64,000 nucleotides of DNA, from positions 4,841,001 through 4,905,000 of the forward strand of contig JAXDDX010000005.1 in NCBI GenBank assembly GCA_034670405.1, read 5' to 3'. The DNA is from Hoplostethus atlanticus (Eukaryota; Chordata; Actinopteri; Trachichthyiformes; Trachichthyidae). Made by a program: the position numbers and the translations under genes. Below the pieces are notes generated by a model, which worked only from the letters and a program-made list of their open reading frames with translations, made no database searches and had not been told where the DNA came from. Shown in pieces: positions 52,967 to 64,000 of the stretch; positions within the stretch are counted from its first letter, which is position 1; the number at the start of each line of letters is the position of its first letter.

Positions 52967-53847
52967 TAGATAGTCAATGCATCGTGTAGCTCTTTACACA
53001 TGAACATGCTTGGTGTAGTGTACACAATGCAGTCAGACTACAAGCCAAGTATTTAGAGGACAGTCAAAGAGCACACATCAACAGTTAGCTAATTCCCTGT
53101 GTGCTGAGGTGGGCATTCGGCTGCTCTGAAGGGGTGCCCCCTCTCCCGTCAGTCTGGGAGAAGATACAGTTTGCTAATAGCACAGGGAGTAAATCTTATT
53201 ATTTCTCTCTTTTCCATCTCTCCCTCTGTGGATCTATTTGCTTAACAATGATTACAGTCCCTGCAGCTTAACTCACCCACATTGGGCCAATACTCGGAGC
53301 GGCACGCTCGCTCCCTCTCCCTTTTAATGAGTAGCTTTCTTTTTGAACTTCGCTGAAGCGTATTGATTTTCCCTGCTCAGGCGAGTGTGTGATATTATCT
53401 CCGAGTATGGCGGGGAGGGGGGGGTTGGAGGGATGAGAGAGATGGGTGTGCATTTCTCTTGACGTGATTTTCTCTCAATGAGCAGCATCAAGCCCCCCCT
53501 AACCCCGGCATTGTGCTGTAATCTTGGTCCGTTTAAGAGATCAACCAGGGCTCTGATGAGATATGGAGTTTCGACAGACACATTGATTGTAAAAAAAAAT
53601 GAGGAAATGCCAGCCAGTGATTGTCCATATACACAAACACAACTCTTGCTCTCTCTCCCTCCATCCACGATTTGTTTTAATTAAGGTATACAGTTCCCCA
53701 TGCCTCCAATCCAAAGCTGTCTATAATGTATCCAGGCCGTAATGGGATCAATAGTAGATCTTTAATGCCCTGAATAGAGGTTCCTCAGGTCAGATGAGTC
53801 CTGCATCTTACATGCCTCCTTTCCTTCCTCTTCTGTCCATTTTCCAT

Positions 53848-54247
53848 TAGGGTTCAATCAATATGGGGTTTTGAAGGTCAATACTGATACCGATGTTTTT
53901 GGATCAAAGCTGCCGGCAGCCAATATTTTATGCCGATATTAAATATTCTTGAAATTTGCAAAACAATTACGAGTATTCAGTGTTTCATTCAGAATTTCAT
54001 TCTTGTCAGAATGGGACAGCCTCTGAAACAGCATTTAGACCACGAGATGCTAAAACTCTCAATGGAGAGACATACTAATGACAGGTTTTCTAGACTGACA
54101 CCCATGAAGCTGTTGAGGCAAATCCTCCCACACTACACTAGACTGGTCAGAGATCTGATATAAAAATAATAAAAACAGTGGATGACACTAACTGGCCTGC
54201 GTCCAATTATTTAATAAAAGGCCAATATTGGTCAGATATATCAATAA
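53848..54247 (+). mobile_element. MITE1 copy (reference copy for the left end)
   Basis: MITE1 is my name for a repeat family recurring through the window. This copy preserves the left end TAGGGTTCAATCAATATGGG followed by GTTTTGAAGG. It contains the family's internal blocks: AAGCTGCCGGCAGCCAATAT, CAGCATTTAGACCA, ACTAAAACTCTC-like, AATAATAAAAACA and TTAATAAAAGGCCAATATTGG. The right end is diverged here. No coding sequence is present. Plus means the block order left to right as listed. Confidence 0.7.
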
Positions 54248-55023
54248 TGTACCAAAAATGTTCTATACGACCCCAAAGAGACCCATCTATTTTAGAGATA
54301 CTTTAAAAAGAGAAAAGTAGGTTAACCTCTGATTTATACTGTGGTAAGTGAACAGCACCTCTTCCACCCATATATGCAGGTTGGCAAGCTCTCTCATAGT
54401 CAAATGGTCGGTTATTAGAGATCTATTATCTCCTGCCAGAGGAGATGACACGGAGGAGAAAAGGCTAACCCTCTACCTAGACTGGTGCAAAGGGTCGTCT
54501 ATTCCCTCGCTTCATGAAAATGGGAGAAACCAGCTCTCTGTACACCACTAAAAAGGAAGTTCCCTCCCTTAATCGTTCAGGGAATTGTTCTACGTACGTT
54601 TGTCATCATGTTCCGGATTCATTTTCCAGTGAATTGCGGCCAGGTCCTATTGATTAATAAGAATATTTTGAAAGGTGAAGGGTAAAAATTAAACCCGGGG
54701 GCTTTGATGTGAAAGAAGATCCAGACTTTTAATTTTGTAGTTCCTCTACGACGAAACGGGCGGAGGGGTGCACAACATGTTTTACAGATAATGAGAAAAC
54801 AAAAGGGAAGCAAATCAAATTTACAGAAATTCTATTTTCTGGAGGGAGAAAAAGGAAAAGTGCTGTCAAGTGTGCGTTGAATGATAATGTCAAGAAAAGA
54901 TCATTCACATGGCGGGAGAGCTCAGTGCAGCGCGGTGATAACGGGAAGCTTGACTTTTTAAACACATCTCCTCACAGCAGCATCATTTGAATGGAGCTGT
55001 CCTCGGGGTCGCAATGCAAGTAA

Positions 55024-55027
<4 letters not shown>

Positions 55028-55063
<36 letters not shown>
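55028..55063. repeat. GT dinucleotide microsatellite
   Basis: Run of GT followed by a short GA run. Confidence 0.92.
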
Positions 55064-55064
<1 letters not shown>

Positions 55065-55097
55065 TAGAGAGAGAGCGATCAAGTGTGTGTGTATGTA

Positions 55098-55155
55098 CAC
55101 TTACAATTCAGGCATTTCGCTGAAGCTCTTATCCAGAGCAATATACAGTGAGCAG
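55098..55155. repeat. Common fish short repeat segment
   Basis: TCAGGCATTTCGCTGAAGCT, CTTATCCAGAGCAATATACA and GTGAGCAGGTAGG resemble the ubiquitous fish repeat with CATTTAGC..GACGCTCTTATCC. Recognised from memory only. Confidence 0.5.
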
Positions 55156-55521
55156 GTAGGGAGGAATTTAACTTGACTTGAGACCTTCTTGTCATGGTAC
55201 GGTCTCTCTAAAGACACCTGTGTGTGTATGTGTGTGTATGTGTGTGTGTGTGTGTGTATAAAAGCCAAGTTGGCTTCATGGAACGGCAGGCGGGCTGATC
55301 GCCTCATCTCGCCGGATCTCAACAGGTTCTCTGAGAATCTCTGAGATGGAACAAAAGGCTGATGGATGGATGATGGATGCGGCGGAACAAGCAGCCTGTT
55401 CTCTGTAATGAACTTGTGTAATGTGATTCTTCGCTCTAGACGAGACCTCGCCTGTCCTTCACCCGCCACCCCATACAGCCAGCAAACTGGTCAAAGCCCA
55501 ACAATCAAGTCAATAAAGAGT

Positions 55522-55740
55522 TTTTAAAGGTGCTGATTGTTAATTGTGATACCTTGATAAAAGAGACCATGGTGGAGACGATTGGTAGCCTCTATCTCAC
55601 GCCAGTGGTATTGTTAGTGCTACTGTTTCTCCAAGTTAGGACCAATTCCCATAAACCCTGTTGCCCTTCTGTCCCCCCTTCCCCTTTAAATCCAACCCGG
55701 CGGCACACAATGTAAAAAGCAGTGTCATATCGGTGATCGC
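55522..55740. mobile_element. MITE2 copy, right-truncated
   Basis: It starts TTTTAAAGGTGCTGATTG and continues ATACCTTGATAAAAGAGACC, GGTGGAGACGATTGGTAGCC and CCCATAAACCCTGTTGCCC, then GGCGGCACACAATGTAAAA. TTAAAGGTGC is the inverse of the GCACCTTTAA end at 52966. Confidence 0.6.
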
Positions 55741-56489
55741 CTCACATGCTTCTATTGGGTTGCTGTTTGTGAAGACAGAAGATGCTCTTTGGTTCGGGGT
55801 TGTTTTAAGTTGAAAATGTTCCAATTCCCTCAAACAACTAACAAAAGAGAAGAACAAAAAACACAAGAAAGCTCACAAGAAAGACAGAACTGTTGCTACC
55901 TCGCCTTACAACCAAGCTGAATGAACTAAAAAAAAACATTCAGCTACTCTTGGAGGCTGATGGATGTTCTACAAAAAATATCTTTATTGGTACATAAAAA
56001 CCAGCAGAGAGTCAAAGGAGCTTAAATACCTTTCAAAAGGGCCATTTCAGTCGACCAATCAGAAAATAGGAACCATCATATGCACAGAGACTGGAGGAAT
56101 TTAACCTCTATGATCTAATATATTTTATATCGTTACATGGAAACGTTATAATGTATAATAAATATATTATTTTATCATTTTGCATTTAAGAATCAGTGAG
56201 AAAGTTAATCCAACAGCTTGTAATACCCCTTTACAAGCTTGACGTTTCTTTCAAGAAAAGTCTTCCCGTGAGTCAACTCACTACACTGAAGTGGATGTGC
56301 GATACAAAGGGAAGCCATGAAAAGGAACAGCAAATATCTGTTCGATAAATTCTCAGACTGTCGGTGCAAAGAAAAAAAAGGGAATGGCTGGGAGACGCTG
56401 AAGAACAACTGGAACACAACACAAGGGGATTTGACTTTCAGGTCAGAAACAAGATCTTCTCTTATAGATTCCAAAGGCAAGTAACATAA

Positions 56490-56925
56490 AGTCTGCAGTT
56501 TGTAAGCATTGGGATATTTTACAAAGTAATGCCCTTCTGAAAAATGTGTTTCAAATGTGGCAATTGGATCAATTATATCAGAAGAATATGAAGTCACCCT
56601 GTTAATGGTGAGAGAACGGATGCCAAAAGCTAAGGATGCTATTTGTACTGTATGGCCAGTTGGTTTACATCGGCGAAAGCTCAAGATTCTTTTAAACGGA
56701 TAGCTGAACACAGGAGTCCTACCAAGAGGGAGGATGTGAAAATCCCTGTAGCAAGACACTTTAAAGAGGCCGGACCTCCTATTTCATCTTTCTTTATTGC
56801 TATTGAGAGTGTTACTCGCGGCCCTTGCGGGGCTGATGTCAGTGCCATTAGCAAAAAGCAGAGAGGCATTTTGGATTTTTAATTTTAAAAGTCTGTTCCC
56901 TAGTGATATGAGGTTTTTAATCTGA
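56490..56925 (+). pseudogene. Penelope-like retroelement relic with GIY-YIG endonuclease piece
   Basis: Three reading-frame segments in order resemble the end of a reverse transcriptase joined to a GIY-YIG nuclease. The first (from 56498) reads VCKHWDILQSNALLKNVF, like the KHW.IL..D motif. The second (from 56642, same frame after stops) reads FVLYGQLVYIGESSRFF, the GIY-YIG core with GQLVYIGE. After a frameshift, the third (from about 56697) reads KRIAEHRSPTKRED, PVARHFKEAG and AIESVTRGPCGADV. A further shift at 56872 gives WIFNFKSLFPSDMRFLI and a stop at 56923-56925. This order is typical of Penelope-like elements in fish and amphibians. Stops and frameshifts show it is dead. Confidence 0.62.
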
Positions 56926-59091
56926 GCGGTTTTTTTTTTTGTAGTATGTATTAGGCTTAAAACATTGTTGAATCCTTTACATCGACACGTGACTTATTAG
57001 GCGAGGGAGCGAGGGAAACTGGGGGCCCCTTTGGGACAGTTTATCCGCTACTCCATCATCAAAAATGGATGTCTGCTATTGATGAAGTGGCCCTGTCATA
57101 ACTGAAGTTTCATGCACACCCACACGATTGTCATATTCACATGTTGCCTGCGATGCCGTCCTGCCGATGTTCATGTGATGACTAACAGGCTGTGCAGCAG
57201 GTCACATTTGTAAGCTGGTGATTCACCCCGCCATGTTTTTCTTCAAGTTTTGTCAGTGATGTCATATTGTGGGTGAGGTCACCTCCCAGAAATGAAGTAA
57301 AGATTTCCTGGGTAGGATACACTCGTTGATCCTCCGCTACCTCCACTATCCGGGCGGCGAGCAACATGGCGGCGCTAACGGAAAGGAGCAGCGATGTTCG
57401 GAGCTTTGGGATCCAGCGCCCCCTTCCAGGAGCGCAGGCGAATGTGTTCTTCCTTTCATGGCTAGTTCAAAGACCGCATTAAAACCAACCGCTCCGAAAT
57501 AGAAATATATTATTACTCTCATAAAATATTTTCTGACATGAACATAAAACCCACAATGGAATGTTATTGAGGTCGTTAACCATCTCAACAAATGTCTCTG
57601 CAAAAAAAAAAAAAATGTAATGAATTTATTGGTCTGAAATATTCGTTTTTAACCAACCACCGATGTCGTCTTGAAATTAAACCTGCTCCGAGCCGGGGGT
57701 TTCCAGACCGAAGGGGCCCCGGCTGAACGGCTCCTCTGCGACTGGAGATAATAGAATCATCTACAGGTGGTTTGCCTCAGTCCTCTGGCCATGCCATTAT
57801 TCACCGTTACCACCGCGATCACTCTCTCATCCCTGTCTGTCTTTTTTTTCCATTCCTGCCTTCTTTTCCCCTCGGGGTTGTCGGGCAAACGCCGGCACGT
57901 CTGCAGGTATGAGCCATGGGATCCATTAAGGCCGACTAATACATTAAGAGACATTTCAAACTGAATCACAGCAAGTGGGGAACAGCCTCTCCCTGTGGGT
58001 CGGCCAAGGCATCTGTTATGACAGGCAAACCAAATCTCAGCCCCTCCCCCACGTCCCCCCCCACAGATGAATTACGAGTCACCTCCAGTCACACATACAC
58101 TACGCTACCATCTCCTCCATCTCTGACACTTCCCTCCACGCTGGTTCCTCGTCGGCGACCCCAACCATTCCCAAACCTTTCGCTTCCCTCTGCTGTCACC
58201 CTCCGCCTTTCATCGTCCCTTCACAACTCCAAATAGAGAAGAAAAGGGGCAGGGGGGTAAAAAAAAGTTTTGGGGGGGCAAAGATGATATGAAATGTGTG
58301 GCTGTGACTGTGTGAAAGACAGAGAGGGTAAAATAGTGAGAGCAAGAGAGAGCGCCTAGGGCAGAAATGTTGAGGTTTCATTTGCAGAGCTTGTGACGAG
58401 GCCCTTGAAGGGGGGGGGGGGATCCCCTCGGATGGGCGGATGAGTTACCTCGCCTTTTTCATCTCTCCGCCGCTTGATCACTTTTGTCCCGAACACCGGC
58501 CTCTCCCGCCTTTAACTAACCCTGACAATCACAGCTACGGGGCGGGGGAGGGAAGAGAAAAGCTGTCCTGCACAGCCTTCGTGCCTGCAGGCTCTTTTTT
58601 TTACAAACATAAAAGACACATAATAAAGAGTGACAAAAACTGTAAAAGCCCTAAAAAAAAAAAAAAGGCGGCGAAAAAATGAAAATTCAATACGCAATCA
58701 AAGGTAATATTTCTATTTAAATGAAAAAAAGCCTTATTAGCGTTGATGTCTGAGTCTTTTTCATGTCGGAAACAGTGAGCGAGAGAGAGAGAGAGAACGC
58801 GAACATTTCTATTAGCCGCTCGAAACAGACTATCCGGGAAAAAAAAGCCTGGGAAATAAGTGGTGACAGAAACACTTTATAAATATTCATAAAGGCTTTT
58901 AAAAGCGGGTAATCATTTTCCCTTTTATGCATAATGTGGCTTATTTATTTCAAACGTTACCGTGCATTTAGAGGAACTTGTTCCCCCGTTTGAGGGAACT
59001 TGTATCTCTGGCTGGTTGCAGTTTGGCCGGGACACAAAGCCAGCTGCCGTGCAACTGGGGAATACGCGGGGGATCTGAACATTGGAGTGTG

Positions 59092-59093
<2 letters not shown>

Positions 59094-59131
<38 letters not shown>
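59094..59131. repeat. GT dinucleotide microsatellite
   Basis: Run of GT. Confidence 0.92.
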
Positions 59132-59132
<1 letters not shown>

Positions 59133-59319
59133 TGTTTTAAGTGGCTTTATGCGCGTGTTGCACATGTTGCGGTATTTATATAGCTGTTTAAGTGTGTGAG
59201 CTGCTAATGATGATGTTGCCTGAGGCTGTTTAGGGAGTATTCGCCGCTGACATTATGGAGCTAATTCACCAAGACAGAGACACACTGACACCCCCCTTGC
59301 TAACCATTACTGCAGGAAT

Positions 59320-59320
59320 G

Positions 59321-59359
<39 letters not shown>

Positions 59360-59361
59360 CA
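59320..59361. repeat. Compound CA/AT microsatellite
   Basis: CA repeat followed directly by an AT repeat. Confidence 0.9.
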
Positions 59362-60689
59362 GTCCAACACATTTTGTAACCGCACATTCTAGCTATGTTT
59401 CCGAATGTCAAACGCATTTTAAGCAAGCGTTTGTCAAGTTTAGATGTGAATTTGCTGAAGTTCCATAAGTCTTTTTCGTGAACACTAAACAGAGCTACCT
59501 ATTGGAAAATGTAAAGAATTTATTTGGAATTTTTTTTAGTGTTAGCTAATGTTGGCCCATATTTTCTACTTTCACCAAAACAAAGAAATGTATTTGGCAA
59601 TGCGTACCATCTAATGGCTGTACAACCATGACGGAGACTTGTAAACGGGAGCGATAGGGCATTTGTCTGGGAGGTCATGGCAGACAGGTATGACCTGTAA
59701 GTCATTATCTATTTCACAAAGTGTTTCCATTGCTTTTCAACAATATTTTTTTTTATCATTTAGTTGCACACTTAGCAAAATTTTGCCGTTACCATTCGGC
59801 TTTCCTAATTCGACGCATCCAAAATACTAGGACGGAAACCCAGCTAATGACAGGTGATGTTTGCGCTGACCCCCTCCGACAAAAAAAACAAAAAACAACA
59901 ACATTAAACCAGTGTTGATGAAATGATGAGCCTCCCACACACACACTCACACTGAAACTCAGTGTGGCAGAAACCCAGAGCGTGGAGGGGGAGGGGGCAG
60001 CTTTTCCTCCCACGAGCCACCACCAACAACAACACCTGGCGGGGTCCGGCACATGCATTTCCACACACACTCCACATTAACACCTGGCGCTGCTTTCCAT
60101 GCATACTTACACCCACGCATACACCCACCACCACTCCAATCATTTTCATTCCCACACACACACACACACACACATGTTCACACGCAAACACAACAGCCTC
60201 TTTACTAGACAAATTAACCCAAAAAAAGAGCGCGCGCGAAGGTGTAGCAACACATAGCGGGGTGTAAATGTTATATTGCTAGAGGTGGGGAATACGGTGG
60301 GAAATATTTCTCACTTTTTGCTGTGAGATGTAGACGCCTCAAATGGGTCGGTGCGAGGAGAATTCAGTGTGAATATCCACAGGTAGTGTAATCAGAGCGA
60401 GTGGCGCCTGCGGGTAGAGTATAGCTCCGTGCAGGGGACAGGTATGGGCAGAGGGGATTACCGGGTGAGGAGGAAGCAGTTCAAAAATGGGAGAGATAGC
60501 AGCGCAGGCATAGAGGCGCCGGCTGAATGGAGACCTCACACAAAGAAAGCAGCCATGCCTCCAACCACCCTCCTCCCTAATCCACTCTCACTGTATGGCG
60601 GCTGCTTTCCTGCCGATGGAAATACATTTCAGAGTCTTCTCGCCCCAACGCGACCGGCAAACAAGAGTCACCAGCTCCTCCGCTCGGAC

Positions 60690-61349
60690 CGATAAAGGAA
60701 GGCAGATATTTCTTTAGGGACTGAAGCTGCCAATAGCCGGTATTTCATGCAGATATTCAATATATTTAAAATTTTTCATGCCTACAATAATAAGTAATCA
60801 TTGTTTCCCCCAGAATTTGATTCTTCTCAGGGTGGAAAAGCCTCTGAAACTGCATTTACACCATGATGAACCAGTAAAAACTCTCTGAAAGCCATTACAG
60901 TGACATTCTCTTAGGGGGGTTAGCAACTCTTTATAACGTCTGTAAATCATCACAACATTAATTTTGAGGCTAGTTTGTTTATTTCTCAAAATCAAGACCA
61001 CATTTCCCATAAACCCTCTTGCTTCCTGTCCATGTTTATCCTCTTGGCTTTACTCAAGAGGATACACATGTTTGGTCTTCTTGGCGATGGGTCTCATTCG
61101 TTTACAGTAACTCCACCAAGGTATAACAATTAATTTGACAATGACATACTGATGTTTAAACACGATGCGACTAGCGCCTTTTAAGGCAGGGTGAGGCAGG
61201 TTTACACCCCTGAAACCAAACCTACTCTGGTCAGACATCTGATTTGGTCAGGTAAGAACCTATAATATCGGTGGATGATATTCAGTGGCCGATATCCAAT
61301 TTCTAATAAAAGTTTAATATCAGCAAACTGATATATCGGTCTAACCCTC
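60690..61349 (+). mobile_element. MITE1 copy split by a second element
   Basis: The left part runs to TTAGCAACTCTTTATAA (about 60935) and the right part resumes at TTTTAAGGCAGGGTGAGGCA (about 61180), ending ATATCGGTCTAACCCTC. Uninterrupted copies read CAGCTCCTTAAGGCAGGGTG at this point. About 240 bases of another family (with ACCACATTTCCCATAAACCC) have therefore been inserted at the TTAA. Confidence 0.65.
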
Positions 61350-62224
61350 ATCCTAACCCCCTCAGTGTCAATCAAATCCATCCACATCAGTCGGTCCATC
61401 AGTTGTACATAAATCAAATCAGATTTTCTGCTTCTCTATTTAACATATCAAAAAAAGAGAGAAGCAAGTTTTTAATTCCTTTTGGCGCCGTGTGATTTGA
61501 CCTCGTCGTAAGGCGCAGACAGAAAGAGAGCAAGTCGCTTTTTGGTGACAAAGACCTCCCAGGAGAGCAGCCTAAGACAAATGTAGGACAGAGGAAAGAT
61601 TATAAATAGGAGGGGGTAAAAATAATCGACATCAGAGACCGTGACGCGACGCAGACGAGACTGCTGCGCTTTGTTCTTGATGAGTTAAATAGTACCTTCA
61701 ACAGGAGGAACAGGCGTGCCGGTTTTCCTTTTGACAGACAGAGGGCGGGAGGGAGGGAGGGAGGGATGGAGGGAGACAGAAAAAAGAAAGAAAGAACATA
61801 TGGTGTGGAGAGAGGGGAAGAGGGCGTGATGGAGGGAGGGCTCAGCGAGGAATATAAGAGAACATGCTCGTCAAGAGTTGATTTCACCCGCTGGGGTTTG
61901 GAGGAACACTGGGGTACGAGAAACCAATAGGCGTAAAATTGCAAAAAGAAACACAACAGACGGCTGGACATGGTTTCGTTTGGAAATGTTTGAGATATTT
62001 TCACTTTTACTGAGATTTTCAGATCGATTTTTGTGATATACAGAACGTTAAACACAGTAGGGTAACGACAATTGTATTGGGTCTGGGGGAAAAACACACT
62101 GAATCCTCATTTTTTTGGAACATTTTGTCACGTCGGCGGCCCCAAATGGGAGCAGGAGTTAACTGTTTGCAAACTGTTTGAACTTCTGTAAGGTGACGTC
62201 AGTAAACTCATGTTTCCCCAATGC

Positions 62225-62370
62225 CCGGCTGTTTAATTCTCCACTTCCTATGTGGGGCACCGGAATTTCATTTGGGCAAAAAAAGGGGGTGAATCTACAG
62301 CATCTCAATTAGCAGGGATGAGATGCTCTTCTCTGTTGCAGCCCCACTTTGTGATTTAGGCTGATACATA
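62225..62370. repeat. Interspersed repeat family E, copy 3
   Basis: It contains ATCTACAGCATCTCAATTAG, CAGGGATGAGATGCTCTTCT and TTGCAGCCCCACTTTGTGAT, closest to copy 1 in its right part. Confidence 0.6.
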
Positions 62371-63034
62371 AAAATTTTGCCGCTCAAAATATCATCTCTA
62401 GGCAGCTCCAAAAAAAAAGAAAACTGTATCGGCCAAACCCTCAAACACACAGTCCTTTCCTTCTGAGGCTAGGTATCTCCTAGTATTTCAAAGTTTGATG
62501 TGTTCTCTTTAAAACAGCAGGGTTGTGGGTTTAAATCCCTAGAGCAGCCTTGAAACCAAGAGGGAGCTGTTACTCTCCTCAGCGCTACCAGAGAAACTGA
62601 GGGGGGAAAATCAATACGCCAGATGAATAATTTAGTAAATCTTGTCAAAAGCTTGTGTGAATGCGGCAGATTTACATTTAATCAATACTTTCGAGCAGTT
62701 AACCATCAACTGTATTTAACGTGCGGGGGATCTCGCGCGCGCACGCCTTCCCCGCTTTGGTGGTTCCCCCTGCGAAGCCTGAAGGGGCGAATGCAGGGAG
62801 GCAGCGGCATCGACAACATTAGACAATTATAATAATTCAGGAAGTAATTACAGGCTCAACCATTTTATTACCAATTCAAGTTTCTTCGCCAGCCAGAGGA
62901 ACTGCACGGAAACAGAACATTAACAAGGCAAGGCTGTGTGTGTGTGTGTGGGTTTAGGTCAGGGTCAGGGTGAAGGTTAGGCATGTCGTTATGGCTAGGG
63001 GTAAGTCAATGGAAGGTCCTGACAAGTATAGTAA

Positions 63035-63039
<5 letters not shown>

Positions 63040-63077
<38 letters not shown>
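63040..63077. repeat. GT dinucleotide microsatellite
   Basis: Run of GT following ACGTG. Confidence 0.92.
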
Positions 63078-63078
<1 letters not shown>

Positions 63079-64000
63079 TTGCAAGAGAGGGAGGGAGAGT
63101 GAAAGAGTGTGAAAGACAAGACAGGCCGAGCAAAGCAAGCAAAGATAACAAGAGAGAACACAAAGAGACATAAAAGAGCAAGAGGACGGATGGAGGCGAT
63201 AGAGAGATAAGATGTAAGAGAGACGAGGCTCCCCGTGGCCTCCAGGCATCCAGGTCTGATGCCAGGCGGTGTGGATGTTGGCATGGACTCAGAGACCGGA
63301 GCAGGGAGACAAACTACCTGTTATAATAGACTCGAAGCTCGGGAAAAACAACAGCCTCCGTGTCCCCGGGGTGTTGCTCGCTCCGTATATATAGTCGGTG
63401 ATGTAGTGGTAAATAAAAAAGGTGGGTAAACTCCAGTCATCGATAATAAGGCAAACAACCACCAATATGAGTTTATGTCTTCAAAGATCTTCGTATGAAT
63501 GATCAGTCTGATGCTACTTGCTAGGATACATACTATGTATTTTGTCATAGAAATGTGGGTAGCCTGAATTTAAGTGTGTTTTGCTGCATTCAGGTGTATT
63601 GGAAAAAGCAGAACAGGATGGCTCTTGTTGTTAAAACTTGGACGCCTTCACTTGTTAAACTTGTTGGAAACGCCCAAATCCAAGAAAGGTCAACTGTTGT
63701 CAAGTTGCTTTTAAAGTTGATTGTAGTAGTGTGACTATAACTGATGATTTGCACTTTTATTGTGTGGATGAAACGCCATGTTTGCTGCCTGTGTTGACAG
63801 TGGGAAATATCAGAGCCAGCGGAAAGAATTTCCCCCTTGTAATTACCACTACGGGGGCTGACATGAATTCACGGTAAATCCGATATGACATGAACGCAGC
63901 GTTACATCCCACCGCATCCCCATGTATAGTTTAGACAACGTGGAAGGGGGAAGAGTCCTGTACTGGCAGATGGAGCGGTCCTTTCACCACCACCACCCCC

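Larger units (their letters stand above)
45766..64000 (-). other. grik2: grik2 intron 1 (partial), no exon seen
   Basis: This is sequence upstream of exon 2 in gene orientation. The exon with the start codon, signal peptide and the residues before GGIF was not found, so the intron exceeds 18 kb, which suits the very long first introns of this gene in vertebrates. Recognised contents are MITE1 copies at 53848-54247 and 60690-61349, a Penelope-like relic at 56490-56925, a fish short repeat at about 55098-55155, a 15-bp inverted repeat pair near 47.6 kb and several GT/CA microsatellites. Other stretches (for example 48000-51100, 52000-52600, 57600-60650, 63100-64000) show nothing I can name. Confidence 0.72.

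Noticed and set aside
53268-53453. Minus-strand frame ending at a GTGAGT-like site, considered as exon 1
   Set aside because: No signal peptide, and the residues before the site do not fit the sequence preceding GGIF.
56205-56759. 184-residue open frame on the minus strand, longest in the region
   Set aside because: No family motif, unremarkable composition, and the plus strand shows Penelope-like motifs in the same place, so it is an opposite-strand chance frame.
61600-62097. Minus-strand frame with a hydrophobic, signal-like start, considered as grik2 exon 1
   Set aside because: The residues after the hydrophobic stretch do not lead to the expected HVLRF(G) junction and no donor at the right phase was found.
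62527-62550. GGGTTTAAATCCC, resembling a tRNA B box
   Set aside because: No A box at the proper distance and no cloverleaf could be drawn.

Overview
The window is vertebrate, almost certainly teleost, chromosomal DNA. The only gene I can support is grik2, which encodes the kainate-type ionotropic glutamate receptor subunit GluK2. It lies on the minus strand, so the window runs from the 3' side of the gene (low coordinates) to the 5' side. Five consecutive internal exons are present: 45598-45765, 44199-44456, 35598-35779, 32037-32090 and 28208-28381. All have AG/GT splice borders and compatible phases. Together they give 836 bases of open coding sequence, covering most of the extracellular amino-terminal domain. 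Species-typical microsatellites, fish-type transposon ends and an L2-type LINE tail support a ray-finned fish, probably a percomorph; that last step is inference.

Layout: 1-28207 is intron downstream of the 174-base exon. I could not find the next coding exon (the one with the LQC..HKPW motif), so this intron is at least 28.2 kb. 28382-32036, 32091-35597, 35780-44198 and 44457-45597 are complete introns of 3655, 3507, 8419 and 1141 bases. 45766-64000 is intron upstream of the GGIF exon. The signal-peptide exon was not found, so this intron is at least 18.2 kb. No tRNA, rRNA, CRISPR array, operon or intact second protein-coding gene was recognised.

The introns are packed with repeats. The best supported are: a 1.4 kb non-autonomous hAT element (30051-31450) with a perfect 8-bp target duplication, carrying a nested solo LTR; a second hAT-type element (9783-10722), also with an 8-bp duplication; a third TIR element (33565-34731) inside a GATA microsatellite; and a MITE family (called MITE1 here) of at least fifteen copies ending in a TAGGGTT..ACCGATAT-type repeat. 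There are also two cases of MITE1 split by another element at a TTAA site, a decayed Tc1-like relic, a decayed Penelope-like/GIY-YIG relic near 56.5-56.9 kb, an L2 LINE tail, a 45-bp minisatellite and many microsatellites.

I see no new biological system. The most unusual observations are the nested insertions with clear target duplications, insertion of two TIR elements into microsatellites, a perfect 30-bp hairpin, and splice signals of grik2 built from simple repeats (exon 4 donor, exon 5 polypyrimidine tract).
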